Assembly: GCA_003153775.1 (NCBI GenBank)
Contig: PMBI01000055.1
Location: 8,366-53,092 of the forward strand
DNA length: 44,727 bases
Direction: 5' to 3'
Origin: Syntrophaceae bacterium
GTDB taxonomy: Bacteria; Desulfobacterota; Syntrophia; Syntrophales; UBA2185
Shown: in pieces, positions 44,349 through 44,727 of the stretch
How the letters are laid out: each line of letters starts with the position of its first letter
How positions within the stretch are numbered: position 1 is the first letter of the stretch
The notes under the pieces: generated by a model
Databases searched by the model: none
Told to the model about the DNA's origin: nothing
What the model saw: only the letters and a program-made list of their open reading frames with translations
Translations under genes and position numbers: made by a program

Positions 44349-44727
44349 ATGCTGAAAATTAAAAACATCAACACATATTACGGTAAACTGCACGCCCTGA
44401 GAAACGTCTCCCTCCACGTCAATGCAGGAGAGATCGTTGCACTCATTGGCTCTAACGGGGCCGGAAAGACGACAATATTAAATACAGTCTCTGCCGTCAC
44501 GCCGCCCGCAGACGGCGAAATATATTTTGATGGCATCTCGATCAGCAGGCTTTCCACGGATACCATAGTCAAACTGGGCGTCTCCCAGGTCCCCGAGGGG
44601 AGGCAGATATTCAAACCTCTTTCCGTTGAAGATAATCTTGAACTCGGCGCATATCTCCGCTCTGAGGCCGGGGAAAGAAAGAAAGATATAACGAAGGATA
44701 AGGACGCAGTGTATGCGCTATTCCCGC
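44349..44727 (+). CDS. livF: Branched-chain amino acid-type ABC ATPase LivF, 5' part (cut by window end)
   Basis: The ATG at 44349 opens a frame that runs past the window end (126 codons visible). It starts MLKIKNINTYYGKLHALRNV, with Walker A GSNGAGKTT at about 36-44 and the LivF-typical VSQVPEGRQIFKPLSVEDNL block. It is the second ATPase of the Liv importer, 16 bases after livG. The signature motif and Walker B lie outside the window. Confidence 0.93.
   Translation, partial: MLKIKNINTYYGKLHALRNVSLHVNAGEIVALIGSNGAGKTTILNTVSAVTPPADGEIYFDGISISRLSTDTIVKLGVSQVPEGRQIFKPLSVEDNLELGAYLRSEAGERKKDITKDKDAVYALFP

Overview
The window reads as a chromosome segment of a Gram-negative, probably anaerobic bacterium of the former Deltaproteobacteria (Desulfobacterota; a Syntrophorhabdus- or Syntrophus-like fermenter or syntroph would fit). 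This is inferred from gene content: a TRAP carboxylate transporter, a Liv-type ABC importer, a fatty/organic-acid beta-oxidation operon with two acyl-CoA dehydrogenases, both AMP-forming and NDP-forming acyl-CoA synthetases, lipoproteins with lipoboxes, and a very large multi-PAS hybrid kinase. No rRNA, tRNA, CRISPR array, insertion sequence or prophage was recognised.

Layout. 1-127: C-terminus of a Kup potassium transporter. 432-6682 (minus): a truncated CHASE3 sensor module, a small two-helix membrane protein, a TIGR00027-type methyltransferase, and a 1351-residue cytoplasmic hybrid histidine kinase with seven PAS domains. 7012-9824 (plus): a complete TRAP transporter (P, Q, M), divergent from the kinase. 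9843-12304 (minus): a flavoprotein with a compact four-cysteine motif, an M48-type lipoprotein protease, and a DapA-like aldolase. 12419-18630 (plus): a phosphate regulon, pstSCAB-phoU-phoR, behind a textbook tandem Pho-box promoter. 18719-20784: groES-groEL between clear terminators. 20958-26649 (plus): ileS-lspA-trkH-trkA and a thiamine-binding protein of the MTH1187 type. 26697-33647 (minus): acyl-CoA ligase, 3-hydroxyacyl-CoA dehydrogenase, thiolase and two acyl-CoA dehydrogenases. 33934-36515 (minus): a fused NDP-forming acyl-CoA synthetase and a 3D-domain lipoprotein. 36690-40024 (minus): a KimA-like APC permease, an unknown 115-residue protein with a consensus promoter that predicts a nearly leaderless mRNA, a lone receiver protein, and a 99-residue membrane/coiled-coil protein. 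40491-44727 (plus): livK-livH-livM-livG and the start of livF, cut by the window edge.

How it fits together. The window mixes housekeeping (chaperonin, Ile-tRNA synthetase, signal peptidase II, potassium and phosphate uptake) with organic-acid scavenging (TRAP and Liv importers) and beta-oxidation. The oxidation operon supplies activation, dehydrogenation, hydroxyacyl oxidation and thiolysis but has no enoyl-CoA hydratase, which must come from elsewhere. The NDP-forming synthetase could recover ATP from acyl-CoA. Three distinct potassium transport families lie within 40 kb.

No clear new multigene system is evident. The best leads are regulatory: the four-unit Pho-box array, the leaderless promoter at 39092-39120, the leader hairpin before the seven-PAS kinase, and the promoter / 19-codon ORF / hairpin arrangement before the liv operon. 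Several start codons were moved downstream from the longest open frame because a good ribosome binding site supports the internal start; each entry says so.
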